Positions 32,885 through 41,152 of a stretch of 64,000 nt of DNA are shown here, one piece after another; the stretch's first letter is position 1, and each line of letters starts with the position of its first letter. The notes beneath the pieces were generated by a model. That model did no database searches, was not told the origin of the DNA, and worked only from the letters and a program-made list of their open reading frames with translations. The stretch is from Halorubrum sp. F4 (GTDB lineage Archaea; Halobacteriota; Halobacteria; Halobacteriales; Haloferacaceae): positions 526,701-590,700 of the forward strand of contig NZ_JAPDFS010000002.1 of the NCBI RefSeq assembly GCF_027257195.1. The letters are read 5' to 3'. Made by a program: the position numbers and the translations under genes.

Positions 32885-33405
32885 AGTCCCACCCCCAACG
32901 CCGAGACGGCGTTCGCGGTCACGATCGCGACGACGAGGAACGTCGCCACGCCCACGAGCGAGGTGCGCGAGACCGAGCCGACCCCGCAGATCCCGTGTCC
33001 GGAGGTACACCCCTTTCCGACGCGGGTGCCGATCCCGACGAGGATCCCGCCGAGGAACAGCCGCCACGGCGAGACCTCGGTGGTCCAGGCGCTGCCAGCG
33101 ACGGACCAGGGGTCGCCCTGGTATATCAGCGCGTAGACGGCGGCCCCGCCGATTATCCCGAGGGTGAACACGACGCGCCAGTCGCGCGAGGCGCGGTACT
33201 GTGCGAACCGCGAGCGCCCCGAGACGTACGAGAGCGTCGACTCGAGGAACGTGCTCGCGCCCGCCGTGATCCCCGTGCCGAGGTAGATCAGGACGGTTCC
33301 GAGCCCGACGAGCAGCCCGCCGATCGCGTACCGCGAGATGCCGTTGGGAAACAGCGCGTCGACGGTGCCGGCTCCGAGCAGGTCGGCGGCCGCGGCGTCG
33401 ATCAC
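32881..33405 (-). CDS. YeeE/YedE-family transporter, first half
   Basis: A 174-residue membrane protein from a GTG start with about five helices. YLGTGITAGASTFLE and VGKGCTSGHGICGVGSVSRTS are family motifs; the Cys in GKGCTSGHG aligns with residues that bind thiosulfate in TsuA. It lies 57 bp behind the rhodanese-dioxygenase gene and overlaps the second half by 4 nt. The split is natural, not a frameshift, since each half has its own start and stop in overlap. Confidence 0.85.
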   Translation of the reverse strand: MIDAAAADLLGAGTVDALFPNGISRYAIGGLLVGLGTVLIYLGTGITAGASTFLESTLSYVSGRSRFAQYRASRDWRVVFTLGIIGGAAVYALIYQGDPWSVAGSAWTTEVSPWRLFLGGILVGIGTRVGKGCTSGHGICGVGSVSRTSLVGVATFLVVAIVTANAVSALGVGL

Positions 33406-33462
33406 GCGCCGTCACCCCCGGTGGGACCTGACGTCGCGGGCGAGCGGGACGTCACGGACGGA

Positions 33463-34665
33463 TCAGTCGTCGCTCGTGAGCGCATCCTGGCTCGCGGCGC
33501 AGTTGTTCGGGCCGAGCTCGAGCGCGAACGCCTCGTCGTCGTCGACGGGGTTCTGCCCGAGGTTGGTGGCGATGACCTCCTCGTAGTTGGCCGGTCTGGG
33601 CGGCATGTCCGCCAGGACGGTCTCGACGAACGTATCCTCGTCGACCGAGAGCGCGTCCATGCGTTCGCGGAGCTCGCCGATCGGCGCGGTGTAGGTGCCG
33701 TCCGCGGCCGGCTCGGCCGCGTCGCTGAAGTGCGCGCCGCCGACGAGGACGTCGTCGTCGAGGGGCAACACGCGGTTCTGGAGCGAGTCGTACAACAGGC
33801 GGGCGGCCTCCGGAGCGCCCTCGTCCCCCTCCTCGAGGTCGGGACGGGCGACGCTCTCGATGAAGAGACCGTCGCCGGTCGCGAGCAGGCTCCCGCCGAG
33901 CAGGTAGGAGGTCATGCCCGTGGTGTGGCCGGGCGTGAACACCGTCTCGATCGTCGCCGATCCGACGGCGAACTCGTCGCCGTCCTCCGTCAACGTGACC
34001 TCGTCCGCGTAGGTGACGCCGCGGTCGGCGGCGGCGGACGGAAGGATCGCCTCGACGCCCTCCTCGGCCAACTCACGGAGCCCGGAGACGTGATCCGCGT
34101 GCACGTGCGTGTCGAACGCGTACGTCAGATCGACGCCGAGCTCCGCGGCGTCCGCGAGGTAGCGGTCGGTGAACGCCCGCAGCGGGTCGACGACGGCGGC
34201 CTCGTCTCCGTCGTACAGGAGGTACCCGAGACAGCCGCTGGAGGGGCGCTGGTACTGGAGGAGCGTCCCCGGGCCGTCGTAGTCGGTCACCTCGTGGGCC
34301 TCGTAGATCGACGCCCAGCCGTTCATCCCGTCCTCGAGGTGGTCGACGTCGTAGCCGCGGTCGGCGAGCGCGCCCGCGACGTACTCGCTCGCGCCCCCCT
34401 TCGCACAGAGCACGGTGACGTGCTCGTCGTCCGGGATCGACGCGAGGACGTCGTCGTCGATCTCCTCGTCGAGGAAGTGGAAGTAGGGCACGTTGATCGA
34501 CTCGACGGTATCACCGTCGATGCGCCATTCCTCGTAGTCGCTCGACATCCGGGCGTCGAGCAGCGTCACCGACTCTCCGGCGTCGATGCGGTCTTTGAGC
34601 GTTTCGGGGGCGATCGAGTCAACGTCCGAGTCCGGCGTCGGAAAGTCCATCTCGTCTGCGTCCAT
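33463..34665 (-). CDS. Rhodanese-persulfide dioxygenase fusion (MBL fold)
   Basis: A 400-residue two-domain protein. Residues about 15-125 are a rhodanese with active Cys87 in LCAKGGASEYVA. Residues about 130-365 are a glyoxalase II/ETHE1-like metallo-beta-lactamase with DTHVHADHVSG, TPGHTTGMTSYLL and GDGLFIESVARPD. ETHE1 oxidises glutathione persulfide to sulfite with iron; haloarchaea use other thiols. The rhodanese is N-terminal, the opposite of most bacterial PRF fusions. It heads an operon with the split YeeE transporter. Confidence 0.88.
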   Translation of the reverse strand: MDADEMDFPTPDSDVDSIAPETLKDRIDAGESVTLLDARMSSDYEEWRIDGDTVESINVPYFHFLDEEIDDDVLASIPDDEHVTVLCAKGGASEYVAGALADRGYDVDHLEDGMNGWASIYEAHEVTDYDGPGTLLQYQRPSSGCLGYLLYDGDEAAVVDPLRAFTDRYLADAAELGVDLTYAFDTHVHADHVSGLRELAEEGVEAILPSAAADRGVTYADEVTLTEDGDEFAVGSATIETVFTPGHTTGMTSYLLGGSLLATGDGLFIESVARPDLEEGDEGAPEAARLLYDSLQNRVLPLDDDVLVGGAHFSDAAEPAADGTYTAPIGELRERMDALSVDEDTFVETVLADMPPRPANYEEVIATNLGQNPVDDDEAFALELGPNNCAASQDALTSDD

Positions 34666-34692
34666 GTACGCTCTCCACTATCGGACGTATCG

Positions 34693-34738
34693 ACTTAAGA
34701 CTTCCCATAGTAATGTACATACTATGCAATACATAGTA
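34693..34738. promoter_or_regulatory. Triple CATAGTA palindrome array at the rhodanese-dioxygenase promoter
   Basis: CATAGTA (34706-34712), TACTATG (34720-34726) and CATAGTA (34732-34738) form two overlapping inverted repeats with 7- and 5-nt spacers. The gene's TATA-like CTTAAG is at 34694-34699, so the array lies upstream of the box as an activator site would. It lacks the TTG-N-CCAA pattern, though the middle contains GCAATAC, the complement of GTATTGC. Confidence 0.5.
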
Positions 34739-34898
34739 GATCCGGGACAGACTCAGATTGACGATAAGCGTCCCAAAACACGCATATACGTGGACATGTG
34801 CGAATGACACGTTGTATCCGTCGGAATGGGACTTCGGTGTCGTTCAGTAGTTCAGGTCAACCACAAGAATCGACACACTTATCATCGAACATCCAATA

Positions 34899-34915
34899 TT
34901 GTGTGATAGCCCCAA
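34899..34915 (+). promoter_or_regulatory. Sulfur-island motif site 4 (TusA-DsrE operon)
   Basis: TTGTGT-N5-CCCCAA spans 34899-34915, preceded by ATCCAATA. The TusA ATG is at 34931. Candidate TATA boxes are CTTATC (34878-34883) and CAATATT (34894-34900), so the site lies at or just before the transcript start. The rest of the 265-bp gap between the divergent operons shows nothing further. Confidence 0.6.
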
Positions 34916-34930
34916 CACGGGGATCCAATC

Positions 34931-35185
34931 ATGAGCACGGAAACCGCGACCGAGACGCTCGACGTGAAAGGACAGAACTGCCCGATGCCCGTCATCAAGA
35001 CGAAGGGGGCGTTCGACGGCCTCGCGGCCGGCGACGTTCTCGAGGTCGTCTCGACGGATTCGGGGAGCATGAGCGACATCAAAGGCTGGGCCGAGTCGAC
35101 CGAGGGTGCCGAGCTGGTCGACCAGAAGGAGGCCACCGAGGACGGGACGCCGGTGTACAAACACTACGTCCGGAAGGCGGAGTGA
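34931..35185 (+). CDS. tusA: TusA-family sulfur carrier protein
   Basis: An 84-residue protein with the signature VKGQNCPMPVIKTKGAF; Cys17 in CPMP is the persulfide-bearing residue. The rest forms the two-layer TusA/SirA fold (VLEVVSTDSGSMSDIKGWAE). TusA proteins take sulfur from desulfurases or rhodaneses and pass it to DsrE-type partners or to tRNA and cofactor thiolation. The DsrE gene follows after 1 bp. Which acceptor is served here is unknown. Confidence 0.93.
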   Translation: MSTETATETLDVKGQNCPMPVIKTKGAFDGLAAGDVLEVVSTDSGSMSDIKGWAESTEGAELVDQKEATEDGTPVYKHYVRKAE

Positions 35186-35186
35186 G

Positions 35187-35774
35187 ATGAGCGCGGACAC
35201 ACCGCCGTCGTCGGACGGCGAGTTCTCGCCCGACGATCTCGCCGAGTTGCGCGAACAGATCGAGGCGTTGGAGACCGAGGTCTCCGACCTCCGGAACGAG
35301 GTCGACGAGGGGAGCGCCGACAGGATGGTGATCATCGCCACGAAGGGAACGCTGGACATGGCGTACCCGCCGCTCATCCTCGCGAGCACGGCCGCCGCCT
35401 TCGGCTACGACGTCACCGTCTTCCACACCTTCTGGGGGCTCGAGATCCTCCACGAGGAGAACTCGAAGGACCTCGGGTTGAGCTCCGTCGGAAACCCCAA
35501 CATGCCGCTGCCGAACGCCATCGCCGCGCTTCCGGGAATGGACCGGATGACGGCACGGATGATGCGAAACCGGATCGAGGACAACGACGTCGCCTCGATC
35601 GAGGAGCTGATCGAGACCTCCCTCGCGAGCGGCGTCGACCTCCAGGCGTGTCAGATGACGATCGACCTCCTCGGCTACGACGAGGACGACTTCTACGACG
35701 GCGTGACGACCGGCGTGGGCGCGGCCTCCGCCTTCCAGGACATGGCCGACGCCGACATCCAACTGCTCGTATAG
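35187..35774 (+). CDS. DsrE/DsrF/DrsH-like protein with N-terminal coiled coil
   Basis: A 195-residue protein. Residues about 15-45 are a coiled coil (DLAELREQIEALETEVSDLR). The core has MVIIATKGTLDMAYPPLILAS, AFGYDVTVFHTFWGLEIL and VDLQACQMTIDLLGYDEDDF, with a single Cys at the position used by DsrE-like carriers. Proteins of this type occur with TusA and rhodanese in sulfur-oxidising gene sets and may bind polysulfide at a membrane. The start follows the TusA stop directly. Confidence 0.88.
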   Translation: MSADTPPSSDGEFSPDDLAELREQIEALETEVSDLRNEVDEGSADRMVIIATKGTLDMAYPPLILASTAAAFGYDVTVFHTFWGLEILHEENSKDLGLSSVGNPNMPLPNAIAALPGMDRMTARMMRNRIEDNDVASIEELIETSLASGVDLQACQMTIDLLGYDEDDFYDGVTTGVGAASAFQDMADADIQLLV

Positions 35775-35935
35775 CTTCGCACACATCTCGGTCACGTTTC
35801 GACGAGAATCGAGATCACGTCGGAGTTCTCAGAGGATTGTGCGTGAGTTGTCGGTGTCAGTTCGCCATTTCAAAAATTTATATATAATATCCCACAAGAG
35901 TATGATATGTGTTGTCATGGTGTTCAGTATTATGT

Positions 35936-37798
35936 ATGGAACGGAATAGGTTCAACCCATCCCAAGCGAGAGGGAGGCGATGTCTCGTGACGGAGACCGA
36001 GATCACCGACAAACTACAGGTTGGGTCGCTGCAAGTTCTCCATGCTGTCCTCGTGATCGGGGTGGGCCTTGCACTCGTCAGTGTGCTGGTCGGGGGCGGG
36101 CTCGTCGGAGCTGCGAGCGCTCAGAACGACACAGCGATCGATACTGGGGAGGTGGACGTTGATCCGAACGACTTGGAGGGTGCTGGTACGGAGACCGACC
36201 CCTATATCATCACTAACGCCTCCGAACTCCAAGCGATGGAGGATGACCTCGCAGCGAACTACGCACTCGGGAACGATATCGATGCTAACGGGACTGCGGA
36301 GTGGAAGGACGGGGACGGATTTGATCCGATTGGTAACGCTTCGAGACCGTTCACCGGCGTGTTCAATGGACAGGGCTACGACATCACGGCGGTCGCCATC
36401 GATCGGAGGAGTGAGGACGTTATCGGCCTGTTTGGTGCGTCCAACGGCAATATAACGAACGTTACTCTCACCGACGTGACCGTCACTGGCGATCGAGGTG
36501 TTGGCGGGCTAGTGGGTAGAAACGTCGGAAGCGTAAGTGGATCGTCCGCCACTGGAGGCGTTACCGGCGAACAGGGTGTTGGCGGGTTGGTCGCCTTCAA
36601 CAGGGGAACGGTGGAGGGATCGTCCGCCGCCGGAGACGTTGTGGGTGAGGAGAGCGTCGGGGGACTGGTCGGCGGGAATCCGACAGGTATCGTACGTAAC
36701 TCGTCCGCCACAGGGAGGGTCACTGGCCAGTACTTTATTGGCGGGCTGGTCGGTCTCAATCGAGGCACCGTCGATGGATCATCCGCCACCGCTACCGTCA
36801 CCGGTGATGGGACTGACGGTCCAGTGCTGAGTACCGGCGGGTTGGTTGGGACCAACAGCGGCACGGTACACGACTCGTCCGCCGCCGGGACCATCACCGG
36901 CGGCCAGGGTGTCGGCGGGCTCGTCGGCGATAACAGTCAAGCGATCATAACGGACTCCTCCGCTTCCGGGACCGTTTCCGGTGAAGACACCGTCGGTGGG
37001 CTCGTGGGAAACAACGCCGAAGCGACCGTAAGCCGGTCGTCCGCTACCGCTGCCGTCAGCAGTTCTGATGAGGCGGGCGGACTCGTTGGCTCCAACTCCG
37101 GAAACGTGAGCAGGTCCTCCGCCGCAGGCAACGTCACTAGTTCTGGTGAAGCGGGTGGGCTGGTGGGGTCCAACTCCGGAAACGTAAACAGGTCCTCCGC
37201 CGCGGGCAACGTCACTGGTACTGAGAACACTGGCGGCCTGGTGGGGTCCAACTCCGGAAGGGTAATCGCGTCGTTCGCTACTGTCTCGGTCACTGGTGAA
37301 GAGTACGTCGGCGGACTGGTCGGCCGTAATCCGGGAACCGTGAGCGGATCGTATGCCGCCGGTCCCGTTACCGGCTCTGAGCAGGTCGGCGGGTTGGTTG
37401 GATCCCGAGGAACCGTGACCGCGTCATACTGGGATACCCGGGCGACGAACCAGCAGACATCCGCTGAGAGTGCCACTGGCCTCGATACGTCTCAAATGAC
37501 GGGCGAAGCAGCCCGCACCAATATGTCCGCGTTCGAGTTCGGAACGGTCTGGAGGACGCAGTCCGGTGACTACCCGGCGCTCATCTCGGAGGGTTCCTCT
37601 GGGGAGACCTCCGAGGATCCGTCCGGGGAGACCTCCGAGGATCCGTCAGCGGACAGCTCGGAAGCAACGCCGACGGACGCGCCCGAAGAACCGGCAGCAA
37701 CCGACGATGGTGTTCCCGGTTTGGGTGCTATCGTCACTCTCGTCGCGCTCACTGTCGCCACGATCCTCGCGGTATCTCGCCGTCCCGAACGAGAGTGA
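35936..37798 (+). CDS. Secreted surface protein with about 12 GLUG repeats and a C-terminal anchor
   Basis: A 620-residue protein: a signal region with one long hydrophobic segment (HAVLVIGVGLALVSVLVGGG) ending near ASAQ, a pectate-lyase-like N-terminal segment (YIITNASELQAM), 12 GLUG units (VGGLVGxNxGTVxxSSAxGxVTG) at about residues 180-485, an Asp/Glu/Ser/Pro-rich linker, then PGLGAIVTLVALTVATILAVSRR, a PGF-CTERM-like tail processed by archaeosortase. It probably sits on the S-layer. Base composition is visibly less GC-rich than its neighbours, suggesting transfer. The start is uncertain; TTG at 35909 and this ATG are both in frame. Confidence 0.82.
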   Translation: MERNRFNPSQARGRRCLVTETEITDKLQVGSLQVLHAVLVIGVGLALVSVLVGGGLVGAASAQNDTAIDTGEVDVDPNDLEGAGTETDPYIITNASELQAMEDDLAANYALGNDIDANGTAEWKDGDGFDPIGNASRPFTGVFNGQGYDITAVAIDRRSEDVIGLFGASNGNITNVTLTDVTVTGDRGVGGLVGRNVGSVSGSSATGGVTGEQGVGGLVAFNRGTVEGSSAAGDVVGEESVGGLVGGNPTGIVRNSSATGRVTGQYFIGGLVGLNRGTVDGSSATATVTGDGTDGPVLSTGGLVGTNSGTVHDSSAAGTITGGQGVGGLVGDNSQAIITDSSASGTVSGEDTVGGLVGNNAEATVSRSSATAAVSSSDEAGGLVGSNSGNVSRSSAAGNVTSSGEAGGLVGSNSGNVNRSSAAGNVTGTENTGGLVGSNSGRVIASFATVSVTGEEYVGGLVGRNPGTVSGSYAAGPVTGSEQVGGLVGSRGTVTASYWDTRATNQQTSAESATGLDTSQMTGEAARTNMSAFEFGTVWRTQSGDYPALISEGSSGETSEDPSGETSEDPSADSSEATPTDAPEEPAATDDGVPGLGAIVTLVALTVATILAVSRRPERE

Positions 37799-37889
37799 AC
37801 CGGGTTCTGTGACCCGCTACGGCGGTTTCTCTCGGCGAGATCTTTTCGACGACGTTTGCAGCAGCATGCCCGATGGTCCGTCGGGACCG

Positions 37890-38540
37890 TCAGGAATCGC
37901 CCTCTGGCGACCGCGACCGTCCGATCGCCTTCGAGAGCGCGAGCACGTACCCCAGGCCGTACTGTATCTCGGGATCGCGGAGTCCGCGTGCGAGCCCCAG
38001 AGCACCCACCTTCGACGGCTCGCTCCGTTGGGCCGCGCCGAGCCCCTCGAGGAGCGTCTTGGTTCCCTCGCGGACCTCGTCGTCCGCGGCCGTGTCCGCG
38101 ACCTCGCCGAGCGCGGCACCGGTGCCCGCGAGCGAGCGGACCATCCCGTCGTCGAGGGCGGCGGTCGCGAGCGATCCGACCGCTCCGAGCTCCGCGAGTT
38201 CGTCCAGGGTTCCGCTCCGCTGGAGCTCGATCAGGGTCTCCATCGCCTCGCGGAGCTCGTCGCCGTTCTCGCCGACGGTCGCCGCGAGGCCGACCGTCTC
38301 GTCGGTGGCCAACCCGTCGGCCGACTCCGCGAGCGTCGAGGCCGTGCCGGCGAGTTCGACGACCATCTCGTCGGTGAGCGCGCTCTCCCCGAGCGCGACG
38401 ACGTCGAGCAGCTCGTTGACCGCGTCGAGCCGGTCGACGAACGCCGCGACCGCCTCGGGATTCTCCGAGACGATCGCCTCGAGATCGTCGCGGTCGACCT
38501 CGTCCGCTCCGTCTCTCTCGTCGGGATTCTCTCCCGACAT
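37890..38540 (-). CDS. DUF1641-family protein
   Basis: A 216-residue acidic helical protein with repeated amphipathic segments (AAFVDRLDAVNELLDVVALG, DPEIQYGLGYVLALSKAIG). DUF1641 proteins are commonly encoded with sulfide:quinone reductase-like and formate dehydrogenase genes; the function is unknown. The start is 1 bp after the stop of the SQR-like gene, so the two are cotranscribed and may form a complex. Confidence 0.85.
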   Translation of the reverse strand: MSGENPDERDGADEVDRDDLEAIVSENPEAVAAFVDRLDAVNELLDVVALGESALTDEMVVELAGTASTLAESADGLATDETVGLAATVGENGDELREAMETLIELQRSGTLDELAELGAVGSLATAALDDGMVRSLAGTGAALGEVADTAADDEVREGTKTLLEGLGAAQRSEPSKVGALGLARGLRDPEIQYGLGYVLALSKAIGRSRSPEGDS

Positions 38541-38541
38541 C

Positions 38542-39687
38542 TCAGAGCAACCCCCGTGCGGTGAGCCAGTAGGACTCGTTGTACGCCAGCTTCGACCAGT
38601 GAAGCTTCTCCGACGGCGGGGCGGGCGACGGCGCGTTCTCGTAGTCGAACTCGACGAACGACGCCGCGTCCATTCCCGTCTCGATGAAACACAACGTCTT
38701 GCCGTCGTACGTCGCCGTCGCGGGGCGGTCCCGGACCTCGCTCGCGAGCCGCTCGCCGACGACGCCAGCCTGGTAGTGGGCGACGCTTCCCGCCTTGGGC
38801 ACGCCGGTCGTCGCGGCGTCGCCGATCGCGTACACGTCCTCGGCACGTTCGGCCTCCAGCGTGCGTTTGTCCACGTCGACCCAACCGCGGTCGCCGAGGT
38901 CGGCGTCCGCGACGACGTCGACGCCGCGGTGCGGCGGGACGCCAACGAGGACGTCGTAGTTGATCTCGGTTCCCTCCATCGACGCCACCGTCTTCGCGTC
39001 GGGGTCGACCGAGTCGGCGTTGAAGAACGTCTCGACGTCGATGTCGCGCTCCTCCATGATCGGCTCGGCCCACTCGCCGATGTGTGGATTCCCGTGGACG
39101 CGCCCGATGGGGTAGGTGTAGGTGATCTCCACGTCCTCGCGCAACCCGCGCTCGCGGAACCAGTCGTCGGCCATGAACGCGAACTCCAGCGGCGCGGCCG
39201 GGCACATGTGCGGCGTCCCGACGACGCTCACCACGAGGTGCCCCTCGGTCATCGAGAGCAAGTCGTCGCGCAGCGCGAGCGCGCCGGACTCCGAGTAGTA
39301 GTCGTGGCCGCCCTCGGCCAGCCCCGGGACCTCGTCCGGCGCGAGCGTCGAGCCCGTCGCGACGACGAGGTAGTCGTAATCGAGCGCGTCCGGCGTGTCG
39401 CGGAGCTCGAGCCGTTTTCCCTCGGTGTCGATCTCCGTCACCCGATCGATGACGAGGTCGATCCGGGAGTCGACGAGCTCGCGGAGCGGCCGCCGGCCGT
39501 CGGCGAGCTCGCGCTGACCGAAGGGGACGTACAGCCACACCGGCTTGTACACGTGGTCGGGATCGTCGTTGACCAGGGTCACCTCGACGTCGCCGGCGTC
39601 GATCTCCGCGGCGAGCCGGTCGGCGAGGCCGTTCGCGAGCACCGTCCCGCCGGTGCCGCCGCCGAGGATCGCGATCCGCTCGGTCAC
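38542..39687 (-). CDS. Sulfide:quinone oxidoreductase-like flavoprotein
   Basis: A 381-residue FAD enzyme from a GTG start: TERIAILGGGTGGTVLANGLAD is the FAD fold, DYDYLVVATGS the second motif and VYAIGDAAT the third. Two cysteines, C162 (PHMCPAAP) and C333 (TLCFIE), match the redox pair of SQR that forms the trisulfide; the third Cys of classical SQR is absent. SQR oxidises sulfide to polysulfide or persulfide and reduces quinone. The C-terminus (WSKLAYNESYWLTARGLL) is amphipathic and could bind membrane. TusA-like and DUF1641 genes flank it. Confidence 0.88.
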   Translation of the reverse strand: MTERIAILGGGTGGTVLANGLADRLAAEIDAGDVEVTLVNDDPDHVYKPVWLYVPFGQRELADGRRPLRELVDSRIDLVIDRVTEIDTEGKRLELRDTPDALDYDYLVVATGSTLAPDEVPGLAEGGHDYYSESGALALRDDLLSMTEGHLVVSVVGTPHMCPAAPLEFAFMADDWFRERGLREDVEITYTYPIGRVHGNPHIGEWAEPIMEERDIDVETFFNADSVDPDAKTVASMEGTEINYDVLVGVPPHRGVDVVADADLGDRGWVDVDKRTLEAERAEDVYAIGDAATTGVPKAGSVAHYQAGVVGERLASEVRDRPATATYDGKTLCFIETGMDAASFVEFDYENAPSPAPPSEKLHWSKLAYNESYWLTARGLL

Positions 39688-39688
39688 G

Positions 39689-39931
39689 TCACGCCACCTC
39701 CACGTAGAAGCGGTAGTCGTCGTCCGTCTCGTCGACCTCGAGCAGCTCGTTTTCGGTCTCGTCGACCCACTCCGAGACGTCCGTCAGGGACTGGTCGTTG
39801 TCGCTCAAGAGCAGGATCACGTCGCCCGGGCTCGCCGAGCGGACGCGACCGATGAGGTCCATCAGCGGCCCGGGGCAGGCGGCCCCGCGCGCGTCGACGG
39901 TGTCGGTGGGTTCGATGTCGAGATCGGTCAT
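39689..39931 (-). CDS. TusA-like sulfur carrier protein (CPGP type)
   Basis: An 80-residue protein with VDARGAACPGPLMDLIGRVRS; Cys19 in CPGP is the sulfur-carrying position and the CPGP variant is typical of TusA-like proteins linked to SQR. It shares the TusA fold (DVILLLSDNDQSLTDVSEWV). It is the first gene of a three-gene operon (TusA, SQR, DUF1641) with 1-bp spacers. It is probably the acceptor for sulfane sulfur released by the SQR. Confidence 0.88.
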   Translation of the reverse strand: MTDLDIEPTDTVDARGAACPGPLMDLIGRVRSASPGDVILLLSDNDQSLTDVSEWVDETENELLEVDETDDDYRFYVEVA

Positions 39932-39968
39932 GGATACGGTCGGACGTTCGATCCCCGCGGAGATAATA

Positions 39969-40016
39969 TTGTATAGGAGTTCCAAAAATATGGAATACTA
40001 CCCAAAATTATATACC
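39969..40016. promoter_or_regulatory. Sulfur-island motif site 5 (TusA-SQR operon)
   Basis: TTGTAT-N5-TTCCAA spans 39969-39985. A second inverted repeat, TTCCA...TGGAA, spans 39980-39995. AATTATATAC (40007-40016) can serve as the minus-strand TATA box, placing the transcript start near 39984 within the motif; weaker AT-rich boxes nearer the gene are also possible. Confidence 0.6.
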
Positions 40017-40076
40017 AGAGACTGAAGCTACTGGACCGGATCGGATCGAGAAGCGACGTCCGAGCGACGGCGACGA

Positions 40077-41003
40077 CTACTCGCCGAGTTCGTCGCGGAG
40101 GTCGCCCATCGTGACCTCGCGTTCGGCGTGGGCGTTGTGCTGGTGGATCGACTCGTCGTTCGACTGTTTCATGCGGATCACGGCGTCGTCGGCGAGGTGG
40201 TCGAACTCCGAGAGCGTTCCCTCGGCGAGCGCACGCACGCAGTCCTCGACGAACTTCGCGTTCGCGTGGGCGTGGTAGGTCATGTGGTCCTCGTCGGGGC
40301 GTTTCGCCATGTTGTAGATCCGCGCGCTCATCGAGTCGCGGGCGACGTCGATCACGTCGCGGAGGTCGACCTCCGGGCTCCCGTCCGTGGTGATCGTCAG
40401 CGTGGCGTGGCCGCGCTGGGAGTGACCCGGCTGCGGGACCGCATCGAGGAACGCCTCGGCGGTCTCCTCGTCGACGCCGAGCCGGTGAAGCTCCTCGCGA
40501 GCGCGCGACTCGGACATCCCCTGCGAGCAGGGACACACCGTCATCCCGGTGACCTCCGCGCCGATCTCGGCGCGGGTCCCCTCGTCGGTCGCGGTCGCGC
40601 TGGCGAGGATGGTCGCCGTGCTCTGGGTCTCGAGCCCGGAGGCCGGCGTGTCCTCGCGGGTGACGAGCTCCGCCGTCATCGACACCTCGGCGGTGGTGGT
40701 GTAGTCGTGTTTCTCTAAGAGCCGCTCCGCGGCGTCGCCACAGACGTCCTCGACGCGGTAGGCCTCCTCGCGGGTGATCTCCTCCAGGATCTCGTCTATC
40801 GTCGCGAGGTTCCGCGACATGTCGATCCCCTTCCGACCGCTCGGGAGGTCGACGAACACCTCGAACTCGGCCATGAGGACGATCGGTCGCTCGTCGCCGC
40901 GGGCGAGTTTGACGAGCTTCTCCACGCCGGTGACGCCGACCTGCGAGAGCCCGACGGTGACGTCCGGAGCCGACGCCTGTACGTCCGGCAGCTGATGACT
41001 CAT
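40077..41003 (-). CDS. mptA: GTP cyclohydrolase MptA (FolE2 type)
   Basis: A 308-residue enzyme that opens GTP to 7,8-dihydroneopterin 2',3'-cyclic phosphate, the first step to the pterin cofactor, using iron. Hallmarks are [37 protein letters not shown] and [19 protein letters not shown]-like box about 28 nt upstream supports the ATG at 41003. The island's motif is not seen here, so it is probably outside the regulon. Confidence 0.94.
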   Translation of the reverse strand: MSHQLPDVQASAPDVTVGLSQVGVTGVEKLVKLARGDERPIVLMAEFEVFVDLPSGRKGIDMSRNLATIDEILEEITREEAYRVEDVCGDAAERLLEKHDYTTTAEVSMTAELVTREDTPASGLETQSTATILASATATDEGTRAEIGAEVTGMTVCPCSQGMSESRAREELHRLGVDEETAEAFLDAVPQPGHSQRGHATLTITTDGSPEVDLRDVIDVARDSMSARIYNMAKRPDEDHMTYHAHANAKFVEDCVRALAEGTLSEFDHLADDAVIRMKQSNDESIHQHNAHAEREVTMGDLRDELGE

Positions 41004-41152
41004 TACGAACGTATCAGGGGAGACGAGCGATTAGGGCTTTCGATGACGGGGGTCGCGTCGGGCTTTCCGCGGCAGTACCGCCACGTCTCGCGTCGCTCCG
41101 GCGCGTAACGCACCATTTATAACTGCGGCAGCGGAACCGTACCCCAACGACC

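Noticed and set aside
32426..33405. Frameshifted YeeE/YedE gene
   Set aside because: The two halves overlap by GTGA with their own start and stop, and two-gene YeeE/YedE pairs are a common natural form.
36480..37440. Repetitive DNA that could be read as a CRISPR-like or satellite array
   Set aside because: The repetition is in frame and encodes GLUG protein repeats.
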